NCBI GenBank assembly: GCA_030609785.1
Contig: JAUWTC010000198.1
Location: forward strand, 1 to 5,697
DNA length: 5,697 nucleotides
Direction: 5' to 3'
Source of the DNA: Holophagae bacterium
Lineage (GTDB): Bacteria > Acidobacteriota > Thermoanaerobaculia > Thermoanaerobaculales > Sulfomarinibacteraceae
Below, piece by piece: positions 5,273 through 5,697 of the stretch. Under the pieces are notes generated by a model. The model saw only the letters and a list, made by a program, of their open reading frames with translations, made no database searches and had not been told where the DNA came from. Positions within the stretch are counted from its first letter, which is position 1. Each line of letters begins with the position of its first letter. The translations under genes and the position numbers were made by a program.

Positions 5273-5697
5273 TCACTCGCAGTCGAATCCCAGGGCCTCA
5301 ACTTCGGCACACAAGACGGCGGGATCCAGGTCGATTCCCGTCACGATGGCTTTCGACGTCGACAGATCGACCTTGACGTCCTCGACGCCCTCAACCTCAC
5401 TCAATGCCCGCCCAATGCTGGTCACGCAACCATTGCACCGCATCCCTCCGACCGACAACTCCACGTGATCGTGTCCCCTTTCGGCCGCTGGGTTCTCTTC
5501 TGATCCCTGCGCCCGACGGGGCCACATGGCGGCCGCCAAAACGCCCAAAAGCACAACCGCACAAATTTCCTTGAATCCCCAGCTCATTGCCATCGACCTA
5601 TCGGCATGGTGGTGCACCGACTCGATGGCAGCGGCCGGCATCCCCGTCAGGACCCATCCACCCAACACAAAATCGACTACCAGACCCGTCGCCAACG
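5273..5697 (-). CDS. C-terminal part of a probable heavy-metal permease with HMA domain (runs off right edge)
   Basis: The visible 141 codons end at TGA 5275-5273. Counting the codon at 5695-5693 as residue 1, there is a hydrophobic segment (1-18), a His-rich stretch (ESVHHHAD, 25-32), a second hydrophobic segment (43-58, ICAVVLLGVLAAAMWP) and then an HMA domain (about 76-138). The metal site GGMRCNGC has Cys at 87 and 90, followed by the usual helix and ALSEVEGVEDVKVDL. HMA domains carry soft metal ions such as Cu(I). The first part resembles the C-terminal end of SO_0444/YraQ-type Cu/Zn permeases, which end in a helix, a His-rich link and another helix; this is recalled similarity, not a search. 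The alternative is a short membrane-anchored HMA protein starting at ATG 5593 or 5587, with AGG just upstream. HMA is firm, the permease part moderate. The receiver gene follows after 13 bases. Confidence 0.72.
   Translation of the reverse strand, partial: LATGLVVDFVLGGWVLTGMPAAAIESVHHHADRSMAMSWGFKEICAVVLLGVLAAAMWPRRAQGSEENPAAERGHDHVELSVGGMRCNGCVTSIGRALSEVEGVEDVKVDLSTSKAIVTGIDLDPAVLCAEVEALGFDCE

Overview
The window is high-GC bacterial DNA with dense coding on both strands. It suggests a Gram-negative cell envelope. There is an apolipoprotein N-acyltransferase gene, a short protein with a lipoprotein-like signal, a peptidase with a Sec signal peptide and a metal-binding membrane protein. The genes look like those of Myxococcota, Acidobacteriota or Planctomycetota, but no marker here fixes the phylum and I do not assign one. 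I see no rRNA, tRNA, CRISPR array or insertion sequence.

Layout: (1) Bases 1-1987, minus strand: a family III (CaiB/BaiF, alpha-methylacyl-CoA racemase-like) gene followed, with a 4-base GTGA overlap, by the first 289 codons of apolipoprotein N-acyltransferase (lnt), which leaves the window at base 1. (2) Bases 1988-2173: a divergent promoter region holding three 10-bp CACAAA repeats and a good extended -10 promoter pointing right. (3) Bases 2174-2356, plus strand: a short, unrecognised, probably exported Cys-rich protein. (4) Bases 2474-4552, plus strand: a complete secreted prolyl oligopeptidase (family S9A) with an intact catalytic triad. (5) Bases 4553-4866: a convergent intergenic region with no convincing gene but four inverted repeats, two of them long (75-77 bases), plus a 29-codon stub that resembles the start of an antitoxin. 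(6) Bases 4867-5697, minus strand: a stand-alone CheY-like receiver gene, preceded by the 3' end of a gene for a membrane protein (probably a heavy-metal permease) with a C-terminal heavy-metal-associated (HMA) domain, which leaves the window at the right edge.

How the genes fit together: the left unit joins acyl-CoA chemistry to lipoprotein maturation. The middle unit is secreted or envelope protein and peptide processing. The right unit couples metal handling to a signalling receiver. The most unusual part is the 4553-4866 gap, where each convergent gene ends beside or inside a long hairpin with a 31-base loop. I find no clear new multi-gene system. The strongest leads are the hairpin-rich gap, the metal permease/receiver pair and the short Cys-rich protein.
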